A DNA stretch of 42,969 bases from Phycisphaerales bacterium (lineage in GTDB: Bacteria > Planctomycetota > Phycisphaerae > Phycisphaerales > UBA1924), in contig JADLFW010000020.1 in the NCBI GenBank assembly GCA_020849615.1, positions 1 through 42,969 of the forward strand, given 5' to 3'. The position numbers and the translations under genes are program-made. Below the pieces are notes generated by a model. It saw only the letters and a list, made by a program, of their open reading frames with translations. It did not search any database and had not been told where the DNA came from. This document shows positions 21,275 to 28,526 of the stretch, piece after piece (the stretch's first letter is position 1; the number at the start of each line of letters is the position of its first letter).

Positions 21275-24127
21275 ATGTCCATGCACGGATCCGCCGGGCC
21301 GCTGTCCCTGGCTGCGCTGCTCTCCGCTCTTGCCGGCTGCTCTCACGGCCCGGCGAGCATGAGTTCCCTGTCGCTCAGGCCTCCCGCCGATGCGCGGGTC
21401 TCCCCCACCCGCATCATCGAAACCCAGGCCAACACCTTCACTTCGAGCGCCCAGCAGCACGTCGCGGTCGATGTGGATGATTCCGGATGCGCCGTGGCGG
21501 CGTGGGAAAGCCGGCGCCAGAACGAAGGCAGGCCCGGCGTGTACGCCCGCCTCTTCGATGGGCTCGGCCGGGCCATTACGCCCGAGATCGCGCTGGGCGA
21601 TGGCGACCGCCAGTTCCAGACCCGCCCCGCCGTGGCGTTCGCAAGCGATGGCGCCATCTGGGCCGCGTGGTCGGCGTACGGGCCGGATGGCTCCGGCTCG
21701 GGCATCATCGCGCGGCGCTTCGACTCGTACCTCTGCGCCGCCGGCCCGGCGATCGGCGTAAACCAGCAGCGCGAAGGCGATCAGTCTGGCGTCTCGCTCG
21801 CGGCGGGCCCGGATGGCTCGGCGCTCATCGCCTGGACCAACTTTTCCGATTCGCAGCGCCCCGTCATCGCGGCGCGGGCCTACAGCGCCTCGGGCCAGCC
21901 GATGGGCGACGAGATCACGCTCGCCGCGGAGCCGGGCCTGCGCAACTCGACGCCCGTGCTCGCCGCCGCCGGTGATGGCTACCTCGCCGTCTGGGCCCGC
22001 GCCGATGCGGAAGGCCGGCCCGCGGGTCTGGTTGCGCGGCGCCTTGATGCGACGGGCCGGGCCAGCGGCCCCGAGTTCGCCGTGACAGAGACGGGCGACC
22101 CCGGCATCGAACCCGCCATCGCCGCCGACCGGGCCGGACGCTTCACCATCGCGTGGATGAGCCCTGCCGGCGATGACTACACCGTCCGGGCCCGCGCGTT
22201 CGATGCCGCCGGAGTGCCGGCCGGGCCTGCCGTCGATGTGTCGGGCGGAGCGCCCTCCATGCGCAGCGGCGTTGCCGTCGCCCTCGCCGAGGATGGGGCC
22301 GCCACCATCATCTTCAACACCTTCGAGATTCGCGAACAGCCCGATGGCTCGATGGACGGCGGCAACGACCTGTATCGAGTGGATGCCGACCTCTTCGCCG
22401 ACTTCCCCCGCGCCGGCCCGGCCCGTCTGGTGCGCGAGGATGCCGAGGGGGACCAGGCCCTCACGATCGCATCGGGTGCGCGCCGGATTGCCGCGGGCCG
22501 GGATGGACGTCTGGCGATCGGCTGGTCCGGGCGCGGGCCCGGCGCGGATTCGAGCGCTGCGAACCTGACGCTGGTGGTCCCCGAGCCGGTGGCGAGCGCC
22601 GCCGAACTTCGGCCCGCGCCGGCGATGATCGCGGCCGCCCGGGAACAGGAGCCCGGCGGGGCTGAGCCGCACATCCCGCCGACCTTCGACCCCAACTGGA
22701 AGCCGCAGGAGCCCGCGATCATCGCGCGCGAAGACGACACCGACTTCGGCTTTGAGGCGGTCCCGGGAACCGGCTGGACTCCCCCCGACCCCGAGATGGC
22801 CGTGGGCACGGGCCACGTTGTCGCGATCGTCAACGGGCAGATCGCCTTCTTCGACAAGAGCGGCGCGAACCTCTTCCGCGATGAGATCGAGGGCGCCACC
22901 GGCTTCTGGGGCCCGGTCGGCGCGGGCGGGTTTGTCTTTGACCCCGAGGCCCTCTATGACGCTTCGACCAACCGCTTCATGGTCATGGCCTGCGAGCGCA
23001 CGGGCGGGCAGAGCTTCTTCCTCTACGCCGTGTCGGATGATGCCAACCCCGTCGGAACGTGGCACAAGTACCGCTTCAACGTCACCGCGCTGGGCGGCAA
23101 CGACATCGATTCGCCCAACTTCGCCTTCGATGCGACCTCCATCACCCTTACCGCCGACTTCTTTGCCCCCGATGACTTCCTGGTCTTCACGGTGGACAAG
23201 GCGGCCGTGCTCGCCGGGCTGCCCTCCCCCGCCACCCGCAGCCTGCTGGTCACCGGCAGCCACTCCTACGGCGTGCCGCCGATGAACTCGCCCGCGCCGG
23301 CCCAGTATCTCATCCAGTCGTTCGAGGCGAGCTCCAACACCGCCGTCCGCTTCCACGCCGTCCGCAACCCGCTGACGACGCCCACGCGCGTGACGTTCGA
23401 CCTGACTGTTCCCGAGTACCGCTTCCCCACGCCGCCGACGCAGCAGGGCACCTCCTCACGGCCCACGCTCTTTGAGCCGCGGTTTTGGAGCTGCTCCTAC
23501 CGCAACGGCTCGCTGTGGGCCGTGCACCACATCACGACCGCCGCCGTCACCAGCCGCACGCGTGTCCGCTGGTACGAGTTCAGGATGAACGGCTGGCCCG
23601 CCAGCGGCACCAACCCCTCGCTGGCCCAGTGGGGCGAGATCGACGCCGGCGTCTCCAACCACGCCTACTTCCCCAGCATCGACGCCAACGACGCCGGCGA
23701 CGCCGCCATCACCTACGCCCGCTCCGGCCCCACCGAGTTCATCAGCATGTGGCGGGCCGTGCGGCGCCACACCGATGCCCCGGGCACGATGCGGGCCCAG
23801 ACGCTCGTCCGGGCCAGCACCACACCCTTCACCGCCGCGACCCGCTGGGGCGATTACAGCGCCACCCGCCCCGACCCCGCCAACCCCTGCCGCTTCTGGG
23901 GGCACCACGAGTGGACGACCTCATCCTCCAGCTGGCGCACCTGGGTCGCCAGCTACGACAACTTCGCCACCATCGACTTCAACAAGGACTGCGAAGTTGA
24001 CTTCGCCGACTATCTCGAGTTCCTGAACCTGTACAACGCCCAGGACCCGCGGGCCGACCTCAACGGAGATGGGTTCGTCGACTTCGCCGATTACCTGGAG
24101 TTCCTGAACCAGTACGACCTGGGTTGA
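21275..24127 (+). CDS. large putative lipoprotein with C-terminal dockerin-like repeats
   Basis: The 950-residue protein begins with a lipoprotein signal: hydrophobic LSLAALLSA and lipobox LAGC with Cys22. The first half repeats short beta units such as VAAWESRRQ, IWAAWSAYG, LIAWTNFSD and TIAWMSPAG, like a propeller of about 50-residue blades. The second half contains VPGTGWTPPDPEMAVG and a long region (FDPEALYDASTNRFMVM) of the kind seen in planctomycete secreted proteins. The last 50 residues have two EF-hand/dockerin-like repeats, each with VDFADYLEFLN. ATG 21275 is chosen because GAGGGG lies 8 nt upstream and the lipobox is correctly placed. The ligand and function are unknown. Confidence 0.85.
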   Translation: MSMHGSAGPLSLAALLSALAGCSHGPASMSSLSLRPPADARVSPTRIIETQANTFTSSAQQHVAVDVDDSGCAVAAWESRRQNEGRPGVYARLFDGLGRAITPEIALGDGDRQFQTRPAVAFASDGAIWAAWSAYGPDGSGSGIIARRFDSYLCAAGPAIGVNQQREGDQSGVSLAAGPDGSALIAWTNFSDSQRPVIAARAYSASGQPMGDEITLAAEPGLRNSTPVLAAAGDGYLAVWARADAEGRPAGLVARRLDATGRASGPEFAVTETGDPGIEPAIAADRAGRFTIAWMSPAGDDYTVRARAFDAAGVPAGPAVDVSGGAPSMRSGVAVALAEDGAATIIFNTFEIREQPDGSMDGGNDLYRVDADLFADFPRAGPARLVREDAEGDQALTIASGARRIAAGRDGRLAIGWSGRGPGADSSAANLTLVVPEPVASAAELRPAPAMIAAAREQEPGGAEPHIPPTFDPNWKPQEPAIIAREDDTDFGFEAVPGTGWTPPDPEMAVGTGHVVAIVNGQIAFFDKSGANLFRDEIEGATGFWGPVGAGGFVFDPEALYDASTNRFMVMACERTGGQSFFLYAVSDDANPVGTWHKYRFNVTALGGNDIDSPNFAFDATSITLTADFFAPDDFLVFTVDKAAVLAGLPSPATRSLLVTGSHSYGVPPMNSPAPAQYLIQSFEASSNTAVRFHAVRNPLTTPTRVTFDLTVPEYRFPTPPTQQGTSSRPTLFEPRFWSCSYRNGSLWAVHHITTAAVTSRTRVRWYEFRMNGWPASGTNPSLAQWGEIDAGVSNHAYFPSIDANDAGDAAITYARSGPTEFISMWRAVRRHTDAPGTMRAQTLVRASTTPFTAATRWGDYSATRPDPANPCRFWGHHEWTTSSSSWRTWVASYDNFATIDFNKDCEVDFADYLEFLNLYNAQDPRADLNGDGFVDFADYLEFLNQYDLG

Positions 24128-24135
24128 GATAGAAC

Positions 24136-24259
24136 TCACCGCAGAGGCGCAGCAACACAGAGAAGCGAAACCCGGCGCGAGCCGACCGCTCCCCTGTGTT
24201 GGTCGCTACTCCCGACCCCAAATCCCCTTCCTCTCTGTGCCTCCGCGCCTCTGTCGTGA
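24136..24259. repeat. inverted-repeat element B related to element A
   Basis: The left arm at 24136-24163 (core CAGAGGCGCAGCAACACAGAGA) and right arm at 24232-24259 (core TCTCTGTGCCTCCGCGCCTCTG) are complementary with a few mismatches and share the GAGGCAC..ACAGAGA core with element A. It occupies nearly all of the gap between the lipoprotein gene and kdsA. The proposed -35 of kdsA overlaps its right end. Confidence 0.7.
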
Positions 24260-24283
24260 AACTCCGATCCGCCGACCTACCCT
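24256..24283 (+). promoter_or_regulatory. candidate kdsA promoter at the edge of element B
   Basis: GTGAAA (24256-24261, 4 of 6 matches), a 16-nt spacer and TACCCT (24278-24283) end only 6 nt before the kdsA ATG, which would give a leaderless transcript. The -35 lies at the right arm of the repeat. Confidence 0.35.
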
Positions 24284-24289
24284 CCCTGC

Positions 24290-25135
24290 ATGACCCGCCT
24301 CTGCACCGCCGGGCCCGTCCAGATCGGGCCATCCAAGCCCCTCGCCATCATCGCCGGGCCGTGCGTCCTCGAATCGCGCGAGCTGGGGCTCGACATCGGC
24401 CGCACCCTCCGGGACGCCTGCGCCGCCCTCGGCCTGGCCTACATCTTCAAGGCCTCGTTCGACAAGGCCAATCGCTCCAGCATCAACTCGCCGCGCGGGC
24501 CCGGCCTCGAAAAGGGCCTCGAATGGCTCGCCGAGATCCGCGAGACTCTCAAGGTCCCCATCACCACCGACATCCACGAAGCCTCGCAGGCCGGGCCCGC
24601 GGCCCGCGCGGTTGACCTCATCCAGATCCCCGCCTTCCTCTGCCGCCAGACCGACCTGCTCTGCGCCGCCGGCATCGCCGCCGCCGCCCACGGGCGCGGC
24701 GTCAACGTCAAGAAAGGCCAGTTCCTCTCCCCCGGCGAGATGGCCGGGCCCATCCGCAAGCTCGCCGAGGCCGGCTGCCGCAACGTCATGCTCACCGAGC
24801 GCGGCACATTCTTCGGCTACCACCGACTCGTCAACGACTTCCTCGGCCTGGGCGACCTCATGGAGCTCAAGGCCGAGGGCGGGCCCGCGCCCGTCTGCTT
24901 CGACTGCACGCACTCCACGCAGCTCCCCGGCACGGGCGAGCAGACCGGCGGCCGCCCGGATCGCGCCCCGCTCCTGGCCCGCGCCGCCGCCGCCGCCGGT
25001 GCGCACGCCCTCTTCATCGAGTGCCACCCCCAGCCCGCGAAGGCGATGAGCGACGCCAGCACCATGCTGCCGCTCGCCGAAGTGCCCGGGCTGCTGAAGT
25101 GCATAGCCGCGATCCGGGCCGCGATCATCGCGTAG
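24290..25135 (+). CDS. kdsA: 3-deoxy-8-phosphooctulonate synthase, metal-dependent type
   Basis: The 281-residue cytoplasmic enzyme condenses PEP and arabinose 5-phosphate to Kdo-8-phosphate. Motifs are IAGPCVLES (residues 21-29), FKASFDKANRSS, TDIHE, QIPAFLCRQTDLL, VKKGQFLSPGEM, CFDCTHSTQLPG and FIECHPQP. Cys25 in GPC replaces the Asn of the E. coli-type GMN. This marks the class II, metal-dependent form, with ligands expected at Cys25, the His of THS, the Glu of IECH and the Asp of SDAST, all present. No Shine-Dalgarno precedes the ATG. It is the first of two plus-strand genes and supplies Kdo for waaA. Confidence 0.96.
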   Translation: MTRLCTAGPVQIGPSKPLAIIAGPCVLESRELGLDIGRTLRDACAALGLAYIFKASFDKANRSSINSPRGPGLEKGLEWLAEIRETLKVPITTDIHEASQAGPAARAVDLIQIPAFLCRQTDLLCAAGIAAAAHGRGVNVKKGQFLSPGEMAGPIRKLAEAGCRNVMLTERGTFFGYHRLVNDFLGLGDLMELKAEGGPAPVCFDCTHSTQLPGTGEQTGGRPDRAPLLARAAAAAGAHALFIECHPQPAKAMSDASTMLPLAEVPGLLKCIAAIRAAIIA

Positions 25136-25153
25136 ATGCGGGCGGCCCGGCGG

Positions 25154-25159
25154 TACACT
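25154..25159 (+). promoter_or_regulatory. -10-like box adjoining the next start codon
   Basis: TACACT ends 7 nt before the ATG at 25167, at the spacing expected for a leaderless transcript. The same hexamer is the -10 of the rRNA and lipoprotein promoters. I see no good -35. Confidence 0.35.
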
Positions 25160-25166
25160 CCCGCGC

Positions 25167-25889
25167 ATGTCCAACGTCCTGATCTTCGCCGGCTTCTTCG
25201 CGTTCGTCGGCGTCTTCATCGCGCTGGCGATCGCCGCCGAGAAACGCCGCGCGCAGCGCCAGCGCGAGGCCTGCGAGGCGGCGGGCGTCAGCATCCGCCA
25301 CGGGCTGGGGCTGAAAGATGAGGATGCGGCCCGGTACTTCTTCGACCGCACCGGCCTGATGCGCGAGCTGCGCACCGGCGCCAAGGGCGTCGGCTTCGCC
25401 GGTGTGGCCCGCGCGGGCGACCGCGAGGTCGTGCTCGTCGAGCACAGCTACACGAGCGGTTCGGGCAAGAGCCAGCACACCGTGCGGCACGCGATCGTGT
25501 CGGTCGCGGCGCCGGGCCGCTGGCCCGACCTTCGCATCACGCCCGAGGGGATCTTCCGCAAGCTCGCCGAGCTGGTGGGGATGAAGGACATCCAGCTCGA
25601 GAACCCCGCGTTCAACGACCGCTGGCGCGTGAAGACCGCGGATGAGGATTTCGCCGTGGTGCTCATCTCGCCCGAGATGCAGGCGTGGCTGGCGGAATGG
25701 CCCAGGGAGTACTGGGTGACGATCGGCGAGGGGGCGATCTCGGTCGTTGCCAGCGGGCACATCACGCCCGCGCGGCTGCCGGTCATGATCCGCCTGGTGA
25801 CCGAACTGGCCGACCTGATCCCGCCCGAGCTCGAGATGTGGGGTGTCGAGGAAGCAGACAGCGGACAGGGGGCGGGGAACAGCGCGTGA
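25167..25889 (+). CDS. membrane-anchored hypothetical protein
   Basis: The 240-residue protein starts with one membrane helix (NVLIFAGFFAFVGVFIALAIA, residues 3-23), followed by a basic, helical stretch (EKRRAQRQRE). A cytoplasmic domain follows with FDRTGLMRELRTGAKGV, EHSYTSGSGKSQHTV, ENPAFNDRWRVKTADEDFAV and LISPEMQAWLAE. The pattern of a short helix and a domain containing FNDRW..K..DEDFA resembles DUF3137-like proteins, but I cannot assign it firmly. The last dozen residues (EEADSGQGAGNSA) are encoded by a copy of the dispersed GGACAGGGGG/GGGAACAG repeat, so the natural C-terminus may have been altered. No Shine-Dalgarno is visible. Confidence 0.8.
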   Translation: MSNVLIFAGFFAFVGVFIALAIAAEKRRAQRQREACEAAGVSIRHGLGLKDEDAARYFFDRTGLMRELRTGAKGVGFAGVARAGDREVVLVEHSYTSGSGKSQHTVRHAIVSVAAPGRWPDLRITPEGIFRKLAELVGMKDIQLENPAFNDRWRVKTADEDFAVVLISPEMQAWLAEWPREYWVTIGEGAISVVASGHITPARLPVMIRLVTELADLIPPELEMWGVEEADSGQGAGNSA

Positions 25890-25909
25890 CCTCTTCTGAC
25901 ACCGTTCAA

Positions 25910-25935
25910 CAAAAACCCCCGCTGCGCGCGGGGGT
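25910..25935 (-). terminator. intrinsic terminator after rpmA
   Basis: An 8-bp stem (ACCCCCGC with GCGGGGGT, loop 5 nt) is followed on the minus strand by TTTTTG. It lies 28 nt beyond the rpmA stop. Confidence 0.85.
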
Positions 25936-25963
25936 CAGATGAGCCTGGGAGATCGCCGGGGAC

Positions 25964-26248
25964 TCAGCTCGCCTTGGCCTTCAGGAACGCCGGGCGGTTG
26001 GCCTTCTCGTCGATCGGATCGACGTGGACCTTGCGGCCGCGGAAAACCACCCGACCCTCTGCCACCGAGAAGAGGCTGTCATCCTTGGCCCGGCGGACGT
26101 TAAAACCCGCCTGGAACGGGGTGCCCACCTGGCGGACGATGATCGAGCCGGGCTTGGCCACTTCGCCGCCGTAGAGCTTGATCCCGCGGAACTGCGGGTT
26201 GGAGTCGCGCCCGTTCTTGGTCGAGCCCTGTCCCTTTTTATGTGCCAT
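25964..26248 (-). CDS. rpmA: 50S ribosomal protein L27
   Basis: The 94-residue bL27 reaches the peptidyl-transferase centre with its N-terminus. The start [16 protein letters not shown] is typical, with no cleavable Firmicutes-type extension. It continues with [31 protein letters not shown] and [12 protein letters not shown]. The frame is open upstream, but ATG 26248 matches the conserved start and AAGGA lies 10 nt before it. The usual partner rplU (L21) is not adjacent; the upstream neighbour is a secreted unknown. Confidence 0.97.
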   Translation of the reverse strand: MAHKKGQGSTKNGRDSNPQFRGIKLYGGEVAKPGSIIVRQVGTPFQAGFNVRRAKDDSLFSVAEGRVVFRGRKVHVDPIDEKANRPAFLKAKAS

Positions 26249-26365
26249 GACGCGTAATCCTTCCCGGTCGGGCCGCCGCCGGAGGCCCGGCCGCGACTGG
26301 TGATGCAAGCTGACGAGGCAACCCGCCGGGCCGCTGGCCCGGAGGGCCAAAAGGCTAGACCGGTC

Positions 26366-27019
26366 CTACCGCAGAATCCACCGCCGCTCGACCAACTCGA
26401 GAGGCTCGCTGCCGCGCTCGTAAATCTCCCCGGGGATCCGATAACGCAACATCAGCGTCTTACGGAGGTTGTAGCGCTTCATCTCGCCCGTCCGCGGGTC
26501 CGGCGACTCCACGTTTCGGCTCTCCCCGCTGAACCCGGAGGCGTACACCGCCACCTCCTCCCCCTTGATGTCCTGGGCGGGCCAGACCACCAGCCCCTCC
26601 TTGGCGTTCTCCGGGCCCTGCTGCAGGATCCCGAGAATCCCGATCTGGTCCTCCAGGAAGGGGTTGTCCAGCTGCGCGAGCAGCGCCCGCGTCACCTCGG
26701 CGGGCACATCCCGCCCCGAGCGGACCACTACACCCCGGTCGTTGGCCAGGTCAAACGCCGGCGCCAGCAGCAGGTCGTTGCCCGAGGCGTTGGTCACCTT
26801 GTAGGTCATGTAGAAATACGACCGCTCGGATTTGCCGGGCACATCGATCGTCGCGAAGCGCAGCGGCCCGGGCTGGACCTCCATCTGCCAGCGACGCGGC
26901 ACGGGGTCGGGTTCCGGCGGCCGGGCCGGCGCGGACCCGCACCAGACCGCGACAGCGAACGCCCAGCACGCGGCGAAGGGGGCCCACTTGGAACTCAACC
27001 TGGTGTTTCGGCTGGACAT
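26366..27019 (-). CDS. secreted hypothetical protein
   Basis: The 217-residue protein has an N-terminal signal peptide (basic SSRNTRLSSK, hydrophobic FAACWAFAVAVW, likely cleavage after SAPA). The mature part is hydrophilic and contains MEVQPGPLRFATIDV, YFYMTYKVTNASGNDL and LRKTLMLRYRIPGEIY. The text YKVTN...D suggests a beta-sandwich domain, but I do not recognise a family. ATG 27019 has AGAGG 5 nt upstream and a good promoter further up (27079-27052). It may be co-transcribed with rpmA, 117 nt downstream, as no terminator is seen between them. Confidence 0.8.
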   Translation of the reverse strand: MSSRNTRLSSKWAPFAACWAFAVAVWCGSAPARPPEPDPVPRRWQMEVQPGPLRFATIDVPGKSERSYFYMTYKVTNASGNDLLLAPAFDLANDRGVVVRSGRDVPAEVTRALLAQLDNPFLEDQIGILGILQQGPENAKEGLVVWPAQDIKGEEVAVYASGFSGESRNVESPDPRTGEMKRYNLRKTLMLRYRIPGEIYERGSEPLELVERRWILR

Positions 27020-27051
27020 GCGCGCCTCTCGATCTTGGGTCAGGGTGGGAT

Positions 27052-27079
27052 AGTCTACTGATCGCCGGGCGAGGGTCAA
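27052..27079 (-). promoter_or_regulatory. promoter of the secreted unknown
   Basis: On the minus strand TTGACC (27079-27074), a 16-nt spacer and TAGACT (27057-27052) lie about 33 nt upstream of the ATG at 27019. The -35 matches the consensus at 5 of 6 positions and the -10 at 4 of 6. Confidence 0.65.
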
Positions 27080-27138
27080 AGTCCCCCACCCCCGCGAGCT
27101 CCGGGCCTGCCAACTCCGCCCTCCCGAGATCCGCCCCC

Positions 27139-28134
27139 GTGACCGAGCCGGTTCCCCATCCTCCCGCCGCCGCCCGGGTTCTGCGACTGCCTGAATCGCT
27201 GCACTGGGCCGCCGCACGCCGCCTTGTCAGCCAGCAACTCCCCGACCGCAACGCCGCCGCCACGCGCCTCCTCACCGGCGCCTCCACGCACGGCATCGAT
27301 TTTTCCCTCACGTGGGGCACGCTCGAATCGGCCGGGCCCGAGCCCGTGCGCCAGGTCTGCCTCGCGGTCCTGGGCTCGGGCCGGACGGTCATGCTCTTCA
27401 TTTCCGAGCCCCCGCCCGGGGGCGATCCGGGCGGCCGGGCCGCCGGGCTCGCCGAACGCGCGGCGTGCATCGACGCCGCCTGCGCTGAACTGCCACGCCT
27501 CAAGCCCGACGCCGCCAAGATCGCGCAGGCCCTCCCCGAACCCAGGGACCTCTGGGCAATCGACGCCTTCCGCGAAGCGGGCTTCACCCACGTCGGCGAA
27601 CTTTCCTATATGAGACGCGTGGGCCCGGCGCCCGCCGACCCACAACCGGTGGTGTGGCCCGAGGGTGTGCGGATCATCCGGCTCGACGAGCTCGGTGACC
27701 GGGCCGCGCAGGATGCCACGCTGATCACAGCGCTGGACCGCAGCTACATCGAGACGCTCGACTGCCCCGAGCTGTGCGGGCTTCGCGAAACCTCCGACAT
27801 TCTCCAGTCTCACCGCGCCACCGGGCGCTGGGACCCGACGCTGTGGTGGGTCATCACGCTCGATGATGCGCCGGAGGGCTGCCTGCTGCTCAACCGAGGG
27901 CAGGACCGGGCCACCGCGGAGCTGGTCTACCTCGGGCTCTCTCCATCGCTGCGCGGGCGGGGGCTGGGCGGGCGGCTCCTGAGTTTCGGACTCTCGAAGC
28001 TGGGCCGGGCATCGGAAGTGAACTGCGCGGTGGATGAGCGGAACGAGCCCGCGATCAGGCTCTATCGTCGCCTGGGATTCGCTTCGTTCGCCCGGCGCGT
28101 CGCGCTGGTGCGAACTCTGAGCGGGCCGCGATAG
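27139..28134 (+). CDS. GNAT-family N-acetyltransferase (two-domain)
   Basis: The 331-residue protein has a C-terminal GNAT domain: GCLLLNRG, the acetyl-CoA loop AELVYLGLSPSLRGRGLGGR (about residues 260-280) and the end NEPAIRLYRRLGF. The N-terminal 160 residues contain a second, degenerate acetyltransferase-like half (IDAFREAGFTHVGELSYMRR), as in tandem GNAT proteins such as mycothiol synthase. The start is GTG at 27139 with no Shine-Dalgarno, so it is uncertain. The acceptor is unknown. It is divergent from the secreted unknown. Confidence 0.85.
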   Translation: MTEPVPHPPAAARVLRLPESLHWAAARRLVSQQLPDRNAAATRLLTGASTHGIDFSLTWGTLESAGPEPVRQVCLAVLGSGRTVMLFISEPPPGGDPGGRAAGLAERAACIDAACAELPRLKPDAAKIAQALPEPRDLWAIDAFREAGFTHVGELSYMRRVGPAPADPQPVVWPEGVRIIRLDELGDRAAQDATLITALDRSYIETLDCPELCGLRETSDILQSHRATGRWDPTLWWVITLDDAPEGCLLLNRGQDRATAELVYLGLSPSLRGRGLGGRLLSFGLSKLGRASEVNCAVDERNEPAIRLYRRLGFASFARRVALVRTLSGPR

Positions 28135-28526
28135 GCGGGCGAGTTTTGCACAGTCTTTACGCATTCGTCGCGCGGCGTTGTTGACAAGTTTTTTTTGTGC
28201 GCACTAAGTCCTTGGAAAACGCGGCCCGGACGCCGATGTGGAGATCGCGCCCGAGCGCGCGGCCGTTGCCGAGGAGGGTCGCACCCTCTACCTTGTCGCC
28301 ATCGGTCATGGACGCGACCGTCGGCGGGCCGCCAGGTCGGCGGAGCGAACGCGAACAGCCATCCGGAGGAATGCCGGGGCCGGGCTTGGTAATCCCGGAG
28401 GATATCGCGTCGCGCTCTCCGTCCCAGCGGCCCGCTCTCGGGAATGGACTGTGGTGTGTGGGTTTCGGGGAACGGCGCTCGGTGGCCATTGCCCCGCCAG
28501 GTCGCGACGGCTCGCGAAAAGGTGAG
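28135..28526 (+). promoter_or_regulatory. dnaA upstream region
   Basis: This 392-nt stretch has no separate gene. It contains TTTTGCACA (28144-28152), one mismatch from the DnaA-box consensus TTATNCACA. There is also a perfect -35 hexamer TTGACA (28181-28186) followed by a T8 run, but no good -10 at 16-18 nt. The dnaA frame stays open through most of it. An ATG at 28371 directly after GGAGGA is an alternative start with poor spacing. Confidence 0.45.

Noticed and set aside
28197..28526. 110-codon N-terminal extension of DnaA from GTG 28197
   Set aside because: No Shine-Dalgarno precedes it, the composition is unlike DnaA domain I, and AAAAGGTGAG marks the start at 28527. The intermediate ATG at 28371 is kept only as an alternative.
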